Positions 1-7,507 of a stretch of 41,941 nt of DNA are shown piece after piece (position 1 is the stretch's first letter; the number at the start of each line of letters is the position of its first letter). Source of the DNA: Candidatus Nealsonbacteria bacterium (GTDB lineage Bacteria; Patescibacteriota; Minisyncoccia; Minisyncoccales; RBG-13-36-15); assembly GCA_011050465.1 (NCBI GenBank), contig DRFQ01000008.1, forward strand, positions 1-41,941. The letters are read 5' to 3'. Made by a program: the position numbers and the translations under genes. The notes beneath the pieces are model-generated. The model was not told the origin of the DNA. It was given only the letters and a program-made list of their open reading frames with translations, and ran no database searches.

Positions 1-132
1 GGAAATTGACCCCGCTCCTATGCCTATTGAGATACGAATGAAACAAAAAAATGAATTAGACTTAAATTCCTATCATTAATCGTCCACCTCAAGTTTTAGG
101 GGCGGGGTCATATTTCCGAACGTTTACTTTGA
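1..132. repeat. Terminal direct repeat, left copy, containing a 117-bp MITE-like element
   Basis: Bases 1-132 are identical to 41810-41941. Bases 1-117 form a short element with imperfect inverted ends: GGAAATTGACCCCGCTCC at the left and, on the other strand, GGAAATATGACCCCGCCCC at the right. It has no coding capacity, as expected of a non-autonomous (MITE or REP-like) element. Bases 119-132 continue into the right end of another palindromic family (see 122-151). The repeat is best explained as an interspersed element at which the assembly closed, not as a phage terminus. Confidence 0.9.
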
Positions 133-151
133 GACTTCGTTGCCGAACGAT
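122..151. repeat. Truncated right end of the multi-hairpin (GCATGGT-family) palindrome, after rseP
   Basis: The stretch TACTTTGAGACTTCGTTGCC at 125-144 matches the right end of the large palindrome after fusA (39162-39182) with one or two differences. Like the other copies it lies a few bases beyond a minus-strand stop codon, here rseP. The rest of the element is missing and the 117-bp MITE-like element stands in its place. Confidence 0.6.
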
Positions 152-165
152 TCACTTACCTTTAG

Positions 166-1251
166 TTAAAATAGTCTTTGGATATCTCGGAAAGTGACAA
201 ATATGATCATAGCAATTAATAGAAAGAAAAATAAAGCGGTAATGTTTTGTTCAATTTTTTGAGAAATTGGTTTTCTTCTGACTGCTTCAATTACTAAAAA
301 GGCAAGCTTTCCGCCATCTAAAGCGGGAATGGGTAAGATATTGAAAACAGCAAGATAAACTGAGATTACGGCTACAAATCTTAGAAAATAACTTGTTCCA
401 AGTTGAGCCATCTGGTTAAATAAACCAAAAATTCCCACCGGCCCCATTATACGAGTGCCAGGAGGAAGTCCTTCTCCGGTAATTACACTCTTTAAAAGCA
501 AACCAAAGCTCTTCGTTATAACTATCGTCAGATCTGCTGTAGCTAAAATTCCTCGAAAAGGGGCTTGATACCAGGGATAAGTTATTGTTGCCGTTCTAGC
601 TAAATCTATTCCCATCGGTCCTTCTCCTTCTGGTGGTGAGTCTCGCGGAGTCAACTTTATTTCAGACGTTTCTTTTCCTCTCTGGATTGTTAAAGTAATC
701 TCTTTCCCTAAGTTTAAAGCAGTAAAATTTTGCACTTCTTTTACCTTATCTATCGACAGCTGCTTGTCGCTGCTTTTCAAATATCTTATAGTGTCACCAA
801 TTTTTAATCCTGCCTTTTCGGCTGGTGAATTGGCTACAACTTGGGCAATTTGAACTTTAGGGTTAACTAAATTGTCATTAGCTTCATCTCCCACGATAGT
901 TGCCATTCCGATAACCATCAATATACTTAAAATAACAAAAGCTACTATCCAAAAAACAACCACTCCCCCTATAATAATTAAAATTCTTTGCCAAATTGGT
1001 TTTGAACTAAAACTTCTAGGATCTTTAATATCTTTCTCTTCTCCGTAAAGTTTGACAAAAGCTCCAAGCGGTAAAAGGTTTAAAGAATAGATTGTTTCTC
1101 CAATTTTTTTTCCAAAAATTCGAGGAGGCAGCCCAATGCCAAATTCTTCAACCCTTACTCCAAAACGCCTAGCCATTATAAAATGGCCAAGCTCATGTAA
1201 AACGATTAGTCCAATAAGGCTAATAAAAGTGATAATGATTGTAAAAAACAT
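166..1251 (-). CDS. rseP: RseP-type site-2 membrane metalloprotease (M50)
   Basis: Intramembrane zinc metalloprotease that cuts transmembrane segments of substrates such as anti-sigma factors or signal-peptide remnants. Seen: HELGH zinc motif at residues 19-23 inside the first membrane helix, a second hydrophobic segment near 90-115, a PDZ-like region about 125-205, and the second catalytic element (PIPALDGG, LDG at 311-313) within the C-terminal membrane part. At 361 residues it is a one-PDZ form, shorter than the two-PDZ E. coli protein. It follows frr by 31 bp on the same strand, an arrangement also seen elsewhere near translation and envelope genes. Substrates cannot be told from sequence. 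Confidence 0.93.
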   Translation of the reverse strand: MFFTIIITFISLIGLIVLHELGHFIMARRFGVRVEEFGIGLPPRIFGKKIGETIYSLNLLPLGAFVKLYGEEKDIKDPRSFSSKPIWQRILIIIGGVVVFWIVAFVILSILMVIGMATIVGDEANDNLVNPKVQIAQVVANSPAEKAGLKIGDTIRYLKSSDKQLSIDKVKEVQNFTALNLGKEITLTIQRGKETSEIKLTPRDSPPEGEGPMGIDLARTATITYPWYQAPFRGILATADLTIVITKSFGLLLKSVITGEGLPPGTRIMGPVGIFGLFNQMAQLGTSYFLRFVAVISVYLAVFNILPIPALDGGKLAFLVIEAVRRKPISQKIEQNITALFFFLLIAMIIFVTFRDIQRLF

Positions 1252-1282
1252 TTCAATATAGTTATTTAACTGTGAAACCGTT

Positions 1283-1843
1283 TTAACCTTCCATTATTTC
1301 TTTTTTCTTTCTCTCCATCGTCTTTTCAACTTTTTCATTATATTCATCGATTAGTTCTTGAAGTTTATCTTTGCCGCGGAATTTATCATCCTCTCGAATC
1401 TCTCCTTCTCTAAATCCTGCTTGAATTTTATCCCAAGCTTCTTCCCGCCATCTCCTGATTGTTTTTTTTGCTTCCTCTTTTTTTGTTGATAAAATATTTA
1501 ACAAGTTTTTCCGATATTCTCCGCTCAGCTGAGGAAAGGAAATTCGAATGAGGTCTTGATCAACAATCGGACTCACCCCTAATCCAGCCCGAGAGACCGC
1601 CTTTTCAATCGATTCTAAATAAGATTTATCCCAAGGTTGGATAATAAGCTGCCTGGAACCTGCCGAAAAAATTGAGGCCAGCTGTTTTAAGGGAAATTTT
1701 TGATTAAAACATTCGACCTCAATATCTTCAACTAAAGAAGGGGTAGCCCGGCCAGTCCGAATTTTCCCGACTTCTCTTTCTAAAAAAATAATCACCTTAT
1801 CCAGCTCGGGCTTAATTTTGTCAATAATTTCTTGATAGGTCAT
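1283..1843 (-). CDS. frr: Ribosome recycling factor
   Basis: Splits the post-termination ribosome together with EF-G, which is also encoded in this window. The 186-residue length is the family norm. The N-terminal helix carries the conserved GKIRTGRATPSLVEDIEVE region (about 26-44), the middle gives the beta domain (PLKQLASI, LIIQPWDKS), and the C-terminal half is the long charged helical bundle (ISTKKEEAKKTIRRWREEA-like, then KDKLQELIDEYNEKVEKTMERK). The start ATG at 1843 gives the usual N-terminus. It probably shares a transcript with rseP just downstream; the 361-bp gap before holB suggests its own start of transcription. Confidence 0.96.
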   Translation of the reverse strand: MTYQEIIDKIKPELDKVIIFLEREVGKIRTGRATPSLVEDIEVECFNQKFPLKQLASIFSAGSRQLIIQPWDKSYLESIEKAVSRAGLGVSPIVDQDLIRISFPQLSGEYRKNLLNILSTKKEEAKKTIRRWREEAWDKIQAGFREGEIREDDKFRGKDKLQELIDEYNEKVEKTMERKKKEIMEG

Positions 1844-2149
1844 CTTTTGTAATTTTCGGCCAATCTGGTGATGGATGGCCTTTACGCGGATTAACGCGGA
1901 TCACTTTTCCGCGTTCTTCCGCTTCTATCCATGAAATACTCGCTTCCTTTTCCAACCAAAATAAGAGAGGACTACCGAATTACGTGGCTAGAAAGTACTC
2001 TTTAAATATAGCAGAATTTTTGTTCTCTGTCGAGCTGAATAAAATTAACCGGGGAAATGCTTGGCTTGCTTATTTACTTACTTAGCGTTTAGCAGAATAT
2101 AGCAATGGCCTTGCGCTAGTATCTTAAATAGAAATTTCTTATTCTAACA
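1844..2149. other. Gene-free spacer between frr and holB with CPR-type repeat debris
   Basis: No open frame of note. Near 1878-1920 it contains a short inverted repeat built on ACGCGGATTAACGCGGATCA and TTTTCCGCGTT, the same motif family as at 10940-11040. The rest is AT-rich with two copies of a TAGCAGAAT word (about 2010 and 2092). No tRNA-like cloverleaf was recognised. Confidence 0.5.
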
Positions 2150-2199
2150 TAAAACCTACTTCGCCCCCAGCTTGAGGCGAGGTAGGTTTTATGTTAAAT
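2150..2199. terminator. Strong 20-bp hairpin after holB
   Basis: AACATAAAACCTACTTCGCC and its reverse complement (one G-T pair) are separated by 10 nt, six bases beyond the holB stop codon on the minus strand. The long stem at a gene end suggests transcript termination or 3' end protection. There is no clear run of T after the stem, so an intrinsic terminator is not certain and it may simply be a palindromic repeat. Confidence 0.5.
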
Positions 2200-2204
2200 G
2201 TATT

Positions 2205-3218
2205 TTATATTTTTAACATTATCTGCTCCAAGGCTAATTTTAAATTAACGTTAGTTGAAGAAATTAAGAAATTTATTTTTTCAATGGAGTTAATGATTTG
2301 TTTAATTTGAGGAATAGAAGGATTATAACCAAAAGAAGATGAAATTTCTAACTCTGGAGGTAAACCAATTTTTATTCTCAAAATATCTCGAAAATATCTC
2401 AACCAGCTCTCTAAAATCTCTTTCGGGTCATGCTCTTGAGAAGCCAAAGTTTTTACATACTGAAAACGATCAGCTAACTCTAACTGGCTCATTTCAGCTA
2501 TTTCTTTGATTGTCTTGTATGCTTTTTCTAATTTTTCTGGATTCTTAGAAAATTCCAAAGCCAAACCTGGCCTGCCAAAAGAAAGAGAAGATATCAATTC
2601 AATATTTGATGAAGAAATTTTGTGAGTTTTTAGATAATCTTTTATTTCAGATTTTGGTACTGGGAAAAATTTAATTGTCTGAACCCGGGAAAGAATAGTC
2701 GGTAAAAGCATTCTTGGGTGTTCTGTAAGTAAAAATAACAGAGAATTCTTCGACGGCTCCTCCAGGGTCTTTAAAAGACAGCTCTGAGCTTCTGAGTTCA
2801 TTCTCTCTGCCTCTTCTAAGACTACAGCCTTAAAGAGAGAAGAATGAGGCCGGAAAGAAAGAAAATACTGAAGGTGTCTGATCTGAGAAATCTTAATTTC
2901 TTTTCCCTCGGATTTAATAAAAATTAAATCAGGGTGAATTTCTCTTTGAAATGCCTGGCATGACCAACACTTCTGACACCCCCCGCTACTTTTTGTGAAA
3001 TTCGTTTGGCCGGATGAACTATTAGAAAAATGGCGGGGGTCTTCTTGACAATTAAGCAATCTAACAAATTCTTTAGCTATAACTCTTTTCCCTAAGTGAG
3101 ACTGACCCCAAAAAAGATAAGCATGATTGAAACGATTAAGTTCGGCTGACTTTCTTAAAAATTGCCATTGTTTTTGATGCCCAATAATCGCCACGGATAA
3201 GGCACTAATTTTAATCAC
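2205..3218 (-). CDS. holB: DNA polymerase III delta-prime subunit (clamp loader)
   Basis: Stator subunit of the clamp loader that places the sliding clamp on DNA. Seen: a degenerate P-loop (GQSHLGK near residue 38), a zinc-knuckle of four cysteines (NCQED, then CQKCWSC), a Walker-B-like VVLEEAERMNSEAQSCLLKTLEEP region and the SRVQ (SRC-like) motif. The zinc knuckle is split by an exactly 63-bp imperfect palindrome (2978-3040) that adds 21 residues rich in Ser, Gly and Asn between the first and second cysteine. The start is uncertain: GTG at 3218 lies in an AT-rich repeat, and GTG at 3194 would give the more usual short N-terminus before IIGHQ. Confidence 0.88.
   Translation of the reverse strand: MIKISALSVAIIGHQKQWQFLRKSAELNRFNHAYLFWGQSHLGKRVIAKEFVRLLNCQEDPRHFSNSSSGQTNFTKSSGGCQKCWSCQAFQREIHPDLIFIKSEGKEIKISQIRHLQYFLSFRPHSSLFKAVVLEEAERMNSEAQSCLLKTLEEPSKNSLLFLLTEHPRMLLPTILSRVQTIKFFPVPKSEIKDYLKTHKISSSNIELISSLSFGRPGLALEFSKNPEKLEKAYKTIKEIAEMSQLELADRFQYVKTLASQEHDPKEILESWLRYFRDILRIKIGLPPELEISSSFGYNPSIPQIKQIINSIEKINFLISSTNVNLKLALEQIMLKI
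2978..3040. repeat. 63-bp palindromic insertion inside holB
   Basis: Arms ACCCCCCGCTACTTTTT and, on the other strand, ACCCCCGCCATTTTTC bound a 63-bp stretch, a multiple of three, that keeps the holB frame open. It encodes a low-complexity loop between zinc-binding cysteines. Family length and cysteine spacing in ordinary clamp-loader proteins support an insertion. Confidence 0.7.
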
Positions 3219-3280
3219 TAATCATCGCGAATAAGTTATTGATGAAGATTCGTGAATAAATTCGTGATTTCATTAGTGGT
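3217..3280. repeat. AT-rich CACTAAT/CGAAT inverted repeat between mreB and holB
   Basis: Contains CACTAATCATCGCGAATAAG and an inverted partner ending in TTCATTAGTG, separated by TTCGTGAATAAATTCGTG. The same words recur at 8212-8256, 11714-11770 and 12897-12945, always in the spacer before a minus-strand gene. No gene is present. Confidence 0.6.
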
Positions 3281-4288
3281 TTATTTTTTACTCATTATAC
3301 TTTTTTTATAAAAATCTAAATTTTCCATGACTACGCCCGTTCCCTTGGCCACACAAAATAAAGGATGCTCGGCAATAAAACAAGGTACTCCGGTTGAATT
3401 CGCGATTAATTCGTCAATATTGCGAATCAACGCCCCTCCTCCCGAAACTATCATTCCTTTATCCATAATATCGGCTGAAAGTTCCGGAGGAGTTTCTTTT
3501 AAAACTTGTTTAATTATCTGAATAATTTCACTTAAAACATCGGAAATAGCTGAGGCTATCTCGTTAGATGAAATCTTAATTGTCCGGGGAAGACCCGCAA
3601 TTAAGTCTCTACCGCGAATTTCAAAAACTTTTTCTTCTTTCTCGGACAAAGCAGTGCCAATTTTAATTTTTATTTCTTCGGCAGTTTGATCCCCAATGGC
3701 CAGATTGTATTTCTTTTTAATATAATTGGAAATGGCTAAATCCATCTTATCTCCAGCCACCCTTATTGAACTCCAAGTGACTATGCCTCCCAATGAAATT
3801 ACCGCCACCTCGGTTGTCCCTCCTCCGATATCAATAATCAAATGGCCAGAACATGCATTAATAGGAATACCGGCCCCAATGGCGGCTAAAATTGGCTCTT
3901 TGGCTATGAAAACTTGCTTGGCGCCGGCTGCCAATCCTGCTTCAATTACTGCCCGTCTCTCAGTCGAACTTCCACCGGCTGGAATGGCAATCATTAACTC
4001 TGGCTTAAAGAAAGACAGCCTGCCTCCGGTTCTCTTGATGAAATATCTCAACATTGCCTGAGTTACTCGATAATCAGCAATAACCCCGTCTCTTAAGGGA
4101 CGGTAAACTCTAATTGTATCAGGAGTGCGACCAATCATTTCTTTGGCTTCCAAACCAATGGCTAAAATTTTATTGTCGGCAATGGAAATAGCCACCACTG
4201 AAGGCTCATTTAAAACCACTCCCTTTTGAGGGATAAAAACTAAAGAATTACAGGTCCCAAGATCAATGCCGATTTTTTTGAAAAACAT
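3281..4288 (-). CDS. mreB: Rod-shape actin homologue MreB
   Basis: Bacterial actin that forms membrane-bound filaments and guides cell-wall synthesis. Seen after the start chosen here: phosphate-1 loop IGIDLGTCNSLVF at about 6-18, NEPSVVA, the DYRVTQAMLRYFI region, IPAGGSSTERRAV (normally GIPSGIT-like), phosphate-2 IDIGGGTTEVAVIS and adenosine motif VSGGGALIRNI. The longer frame to 4312 adds eight residues that come from a palindromic repeat; ATG 4288 is preferred because AGGAAG stands eight to ten bases before it and the family begins at this point. The next minus-strand gene upstream is murA, which fits a wall-related group. Confidence 0.93.
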   Translation of the reverse strand: MFFKKIGIDLGTCNSLVFIPQKGVVLNEPSVVAISIADNKILAIGLEAKEMIGRTPDTIRVYRPLRDGVIADYRVTQAMLRYFIKRTGGRLSFFKPELMIAIPAGGSSTERRAVIEAGLAAGAKQVFIAKEPILAAIGAGIPINACSGHLIIDIGGGTTEVAVISLGGIVTWSSIRVAGDKMDLAISNYIKKKYNLAIGDQTAEEIKIKIGTALSEKEEKVFEIRGRDLIAGLPRTIKISSNEIASAISDVLSEIIQIIKQVLKETPPELSADIMDKGMIVSGGGALIRNIDELIANSTGVPCFIAEHPLFCVAKGTGVVMENLDFYKKSIMSKK

Positions 4289-4297
4289 GTTTCTTCC

Positions 4298-4337
4298 TGA
4301 GCACCGAAGCACATAACGCTTTATGTACTCGATTGGT
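4298..4337. repeat. Short palindrome before mreB (GAGCACCGAAGCACATAA type)
   Basis: GAGCACCGAAGCACATAA is followed after three bases by a partial inverted copy (TTATGTACTCGATTGGTC). The same inverted word flanks the larger element at 12668-12774. It covers the mreB leader, and TTGACC at its upstream end could serve as a -35 box. Confidence 0.5.
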
Positions 4338-4433
4338 CAAGATTAAAAATAAAATATAAGAACCTATTTCATAGAACCTTGATTTCTCGTTTTGCTCAAA
4401 ATTAAAAAATAAAAGATTTTTGGTTTTTAATTT

Positions 4434-5699
4434 TTAAGTGCTAACGCACTTGATATCGGCTCCTAATTTTTGGAGCTTTTCTTCTATTTTTTCGTAACCT
4501 CTATTTATCTGAAAAATATTTTCAATTGTCGTCTGACCTTTGGCGATTAAAGCAGCTGTAATGAGAGAAGCCCCTGCCCTTATGTCCCAGCTTTCAATCC
4601 TCAACCCAGAAAGAGGAGTTCTTCCAAACACAAAAGCTCGATGAGGATCAACAACCTCAATATCGGCTCCCATTTTCTTTAATTCCTGGGTAAAACTAAG
4701 TCTATTTTCATATAAAGGATCGTGGATCAGGCTTTTCCCTTCAGCTTGGGTAAGAAGCGACAAGACCATTGGCACCAGGTCGGTTGGAAATCCTGGATAG
4801 GGCAAAGCCTGGATCTTAACAGGTCTAAGTTTGGAAGAAGAACTAATCTGAATAAAATCTGAACCTTTTTTAAAATTAACTCCGATTTCCTCTAATTTTG
4901 CCAGGAAAATATCTAAATGAGAGGGGAGACAACCCCTTATTTCTATTTCCCCGGAGGTGATAGCCCCCATGATGACAAAAGTACCAGCTTCTAAAGGATC
5001 GGGTAGAATTCGATGAGAAGTACCTTTCAATTCTTTGACCCCTTCAATGAAAATGGTGTGAGTTCCTATTCCTTTTATTTGTGCGCCCATATTGTTAAGC
5101 ATCTTTCCTAAGTCTTGAACCTGAGGTTCGGCCGCAGCCCCTTTAATCACTGTCTGCCCTTCGATTAAAACAGATGTCATCATTAAGTTCTCGGTGGCTG
5201 TCACGCTAAATTCTTTCAAAATAATCTCTGAGCTTTCTAATGTTTTCTTTTGAAAACAATAAAAATCACCTTCTTGGGAAATTTCCACTCCTAACTTTTT
5301 AAAAGCTTCCAGGTGAGTTGAAATAGGCCGAACTCCAATTCTATCTCCGCCGGGATGAGAGATTTTAAAATTATTAAATCTAGAAAGTAAACTGCCAATA
5401 AGTAAAACTGAAATCCGAGACTTACTCACTAAATTAAAATCCATTTTTTCTGGGTCAATATTGGCACCAGCTCTAATTTTGATTTCTCTTTCACCCTGCC
5501 AAGAAATTTCTACTCCAATTTGTTCTAAAATTTTCAAAAGAGAAAAAATATCTTGAACCAAAGGCAAATTATCAATCAGACATTCTTCCTTGGTCAATAA
5601 AGTTGCTGCCAAGCAGGCACCAGCTGCATTTTTATATCCTCCGATCTCTACTGTCCCTTCAAGCTTCTTCCCTCCTTGAATGATAAATTTTTTTGCCAT
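4434..5699 (-). CDS. murA: UDP-N-acetylglucosamine 1-carboxyvinyltransferase
   Basis: First committed step of peptidoglycan synthesis: transfer of enolpyruvate from PEP to UDP-GlcNAc. The 421 residues match the family. Seen: the substrate lysine-asparagine pair K23-N24 (GGYKNAAGA, normally GAKNAALP), the loop PGGDRIGVRPISTHL at 116-130, FPTDLVP with the catalytic-base aspartate, and NRLSFTQELKKMGA. The loop residue that is cysteine in most bacteria (Cys115 of E. coli) is aspartate here (D119), a change known to make the enzyme insensitive to fosfomycin. The start codon directly abuts a MITE-like element, whose end supplies an SD-like GGAG. Confidence 0.95.
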   Translation of the reverse strand: MAKKFIIQGGKKLEGTVEIGGYKNAAGACLAATLLTKEECLIDNLPLVQDIFSLLKILEQIGVEISWQGEREIKIRAGANIDPEKMDFNLVSKSRISVLLIGSLLSRFNNFKISHPGGDRIGVRPISTHLEAFKKLGVEISQEGDFYCFQKKTLESSEIILKEFSVTATENLMMTSVLIEGQTVIKGAAAEPQVQDLGKMLNNMGAQIKGIGTHTIFIEGVKELKGTSHRILPDPLEAGTFVIMGAITSGEIEIRGCLPSHLDIFLAKLEEIGVNFKKGSDFIQISSSSKLRPVKIQALPYPGFPTDLVPMVLSLLTQAEGKSLIHDPLYENRLSFTQELKKMGADIEVVDPHRAFVFGRTPLSGLRIESWDIRAGASLITAALIAKGQTTIENIFQINRGYEKIEEKLQKLGADIKCVST

Positions 5700-5890
5700 A
5701 CTCCGTAGGAAGTTAAATATTTTCAGTTGTTATTATATTTGACCATTGGATCATTGTATAATTCACGGTTTAAAAGATAATCTTGGATTTTCAGTAGAAA
5801 ATATTTTGAAATGTCTATGTCCCAAGGAAATCTAATATTGAATGCACCATCTTGTCTTATCAACGAGAACCCTTTGATTTCCTGCGGGTA
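5700..5890. repeat. MITE-like element, CCCCGTAGGAAAT family, copy 1
   Basis: About 191 bp with inverted ends CTCCGTAGGAAGTT and, on the opposite strand, CCCGCAGGAAAT. It aligns over its whole length with 18437-18629 and, apart from an internal insertion, with 14671-14908. It is non-coding and begins at the base next to the murA start codon. Read on the minus strand it contains AAATATAATAA about 40 bases before the ATG, a possible -10 box. Confidence 0.8.
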
Positions 5891-5959
5891 CACGTAAAAC
5901 ATAATATTTTCTACGGGGCATAAAAAACTTCTTTTTTATCGTATCTCAAAATTATTCTT

Positions 5960-5988
5960 TTGACAAGCCCCGCCAAAGGCTATATTAA
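5960..5988 (+). promoter_or_regulatory. Candidate promoter for the PEGA-domain gene
   Basis: TTGACA at 5960-5965 is followed by TATATTAA starting at 5981. Either TATATT (15-bp spacer) or TATTAA (17-bp spacer) could act as -10. The ATG at 6038 would lie about 45 bases downstream of the start of transcription; no Shine-Dalgarno sequence is evident. Confidence 0.5.
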
Positions 5989-6037
5989 CTAGTAAATATT
6001 AACTGGCAAAAAGAGCATCTTTTGCTAAAATTAAAAC

Positions 6038-7435
6038 ATGACCAAGCAAGCTAGGACAATTTTATTTGTTTCAATCACTGCTTTATTTTTCCTAATGGCT
6101 CCTCTAATAATTTTTTATTCTCAAGGGTATCGTTTTGACTTCAAAACTAAAAAAATTTTTCAAACGGGAGCTTTTTCTTTTAAGGCCTGGCCCCAAGAAG
6201 CCTGGATTTCAATTGATAATAAATTAGTGAAAAAAACTGACTTTTTCTTTGGTACCGTCTATATTGAAAATATTCTGCCCAAAGAATATAGAGTAAAAAT
6301 TGAGAAAGAAGGTTATTTGCCATGGAAAAAAACCTTAGAGATAAAGGAAAAATGGGTAACAGAAAATAAAAATATTTTTTTAGTTCCAGAAAACCCTCGG
6401 TTCAATCTTTTAGAAGAGGGGGGTGATAACTTTTTCTTGTCCCCCGATGGAAAGAAAGGTATCTTGAAAAAAGACGAAAAAGATGGCTGGGCCCTGATTC
6501 TTCTTGATTTTGAGAAAAATATATCCTCTTCATTATTTCAAGAAAAAGACTTCTCAGAGAAAGATAAAAATACCGACTTCATTACACTAGAATGGTCATC
6601 AGATTCAAAAAGGTTTTTACTAAAAAATAAGGCAGGAAAAAATCAATATTTTGTTATTGAAGTAGAAAATGAGCCAAATATTTTTCCTTTAGATTTCTTG
6701 AGTATGAACTTGAGCGACGCTGTTTTCCACCCCCGAGACCCTCAGGTTATACTTTTAACCCAAAACCTAACGAAGGAAGACAATCTTTTCTCTGTTAATT
6801 ACAAAGAAAAAAGTCTTTCTGGACCAATCTTGAGCGGTTTCTTAGCCCTTAAAGCTTTCGATAATAGTCTCTTTTGGTTAGACGAAGAAGGATTTCTCCG
6901 TCAATCTAATTTGTCGAGTAATGAAATTCGTCAATTGAACAAAAAACCTCTCTCTTTAAATCCTGACTCTCAATATGAATTATTCACTTTCGCTAATGAT
7001 AAAATATTTCTTAAAGAAGACGACGACTTTTACTTTTTAAACCAAGACAGACAGTCGCTTGAAATGATTTCAGGAAGAATAAAAGGGGCGCGAATTTCTC
7101 CTGACTCAAAAAAGATAGTCTATTTTACCGATAACGAAATTTGGGTCTTATTTTTGGAAAATATCGAAGAACAACCTCGAAGGAAAAATGGGGAAAAACT
7201 GTTTTTAACCCGCTTCTCAGAAGAAATTGGAGATGCCTTCTGGTGGACGTCGCATTATTTAGTCTTTTCAGTTGGCGATAAAATTAAAATTACCGAGATT
7301 GATGACCGAGATAGAATAAATATCTATGATTTGGTTATATTTAAAAACCCGGAAATATTCTGGAATAAATACGATAAAAAACTATATGTTTTAAGTGAAG
7401 GAAAAATTTTTATTTCAGAGCAATTAATCCCCTAG
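6038..7435 (+). CDS. Membrane-anchored PEGA-domain protein with propeller-like C-terminal part
   Basis: Function unknown. One N-terminal membrane helix (about residues 7-27, then YSQGYRFDF) would anchor the protein with the rest outside. Residues about 45-115 look like a PEGA domain: WISIDNK, an extended strand pair, LPKEYRVKIEKEGYLPWKKTLEI. The remaining 340 residues repeat short motifs of the TolB/WD40-like kind (SPDGKKG, WSSDSKRF, ISPDSKKIVYF), compatible with a beta propeller. Proteins of this build are frequent in Patescibacteria and are thought to act at the cell surface. It is one of two plus-strand genes here and is closed by a strong terminator at 7456-7493. Confidence 0.75.
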   Translation: MTKQARTILFVSITALFFLMAPLIIFYSQGYRFDFKTKKIFQTGAFSFKAWPQEAWISIDNKLVKKTDFFFGTVYIENILPKEYRVKIEKEGYLPWKKTLEIKEKWVTENKNIFLVPENPRFNLLEEGGDNFFLSPDGKKGILKKDEKDGWALILLDFEKNISSSLFQEKDFSEKDKNTDFITLEWSSDSKRFLLKNKAGKNQYFVIEVENEPNIFPLDFLSMNLSDAVFHPRDPQVILLTQNLTKEDNLFSVNYKEKSLSGPILSGFLALKAFDNSLFWLDEEGFLRQSNLSSNEIRQLNKKPLSLNPDSQYELFTFANDKIFLKEDDDFYFLNQDRQSLEMISGRIKGARISPDSKKIVYFTDNEIWVLFLENIEEQPRRKNGEKLFLTRFSEEIGDAFWWTSHYLVFSVGDKIKITEIDDRDRINIYDLVIFKNPEIFWNKYDKKLYVLSEGKIFISEQLIP

Positions 7436-7455
7436 GAATCATATTTATTCACCAA

Positions 7456-7493
7456 CTAAAAAGCCGCGTTAGTACGCGGCTTTTTAGTTTTTT
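7456..7493. terminator. Intrinsic, probably bidirectional terminator
   Basis: A perfect 14-bp stem CTAAAAAGCCGCGT / ACGCGGCTTTTTAG with a TAGT loop is followed by TTTTTT on the plus strand; the stem itself gives a T-rich run on the minus strand. It lies between two convergent genes (the plus-strand PEGA gene and the minus-strand nuclease gene). Confidence 0.9.
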
Positions 7494-7507
7494 ATTCAAT
7501 AATATTA

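Noticed and set aside
1844-2204. tRNA gene in the frr-holB gap
   Set aside because: No acceptor stem with T-loop GTTCGA-type sequence could be fitted on either strand.
3327-4061. Plus-strand frames antisense to mreB
   Set aside because: Shadow frames of mreB, which matches its family over the full length.
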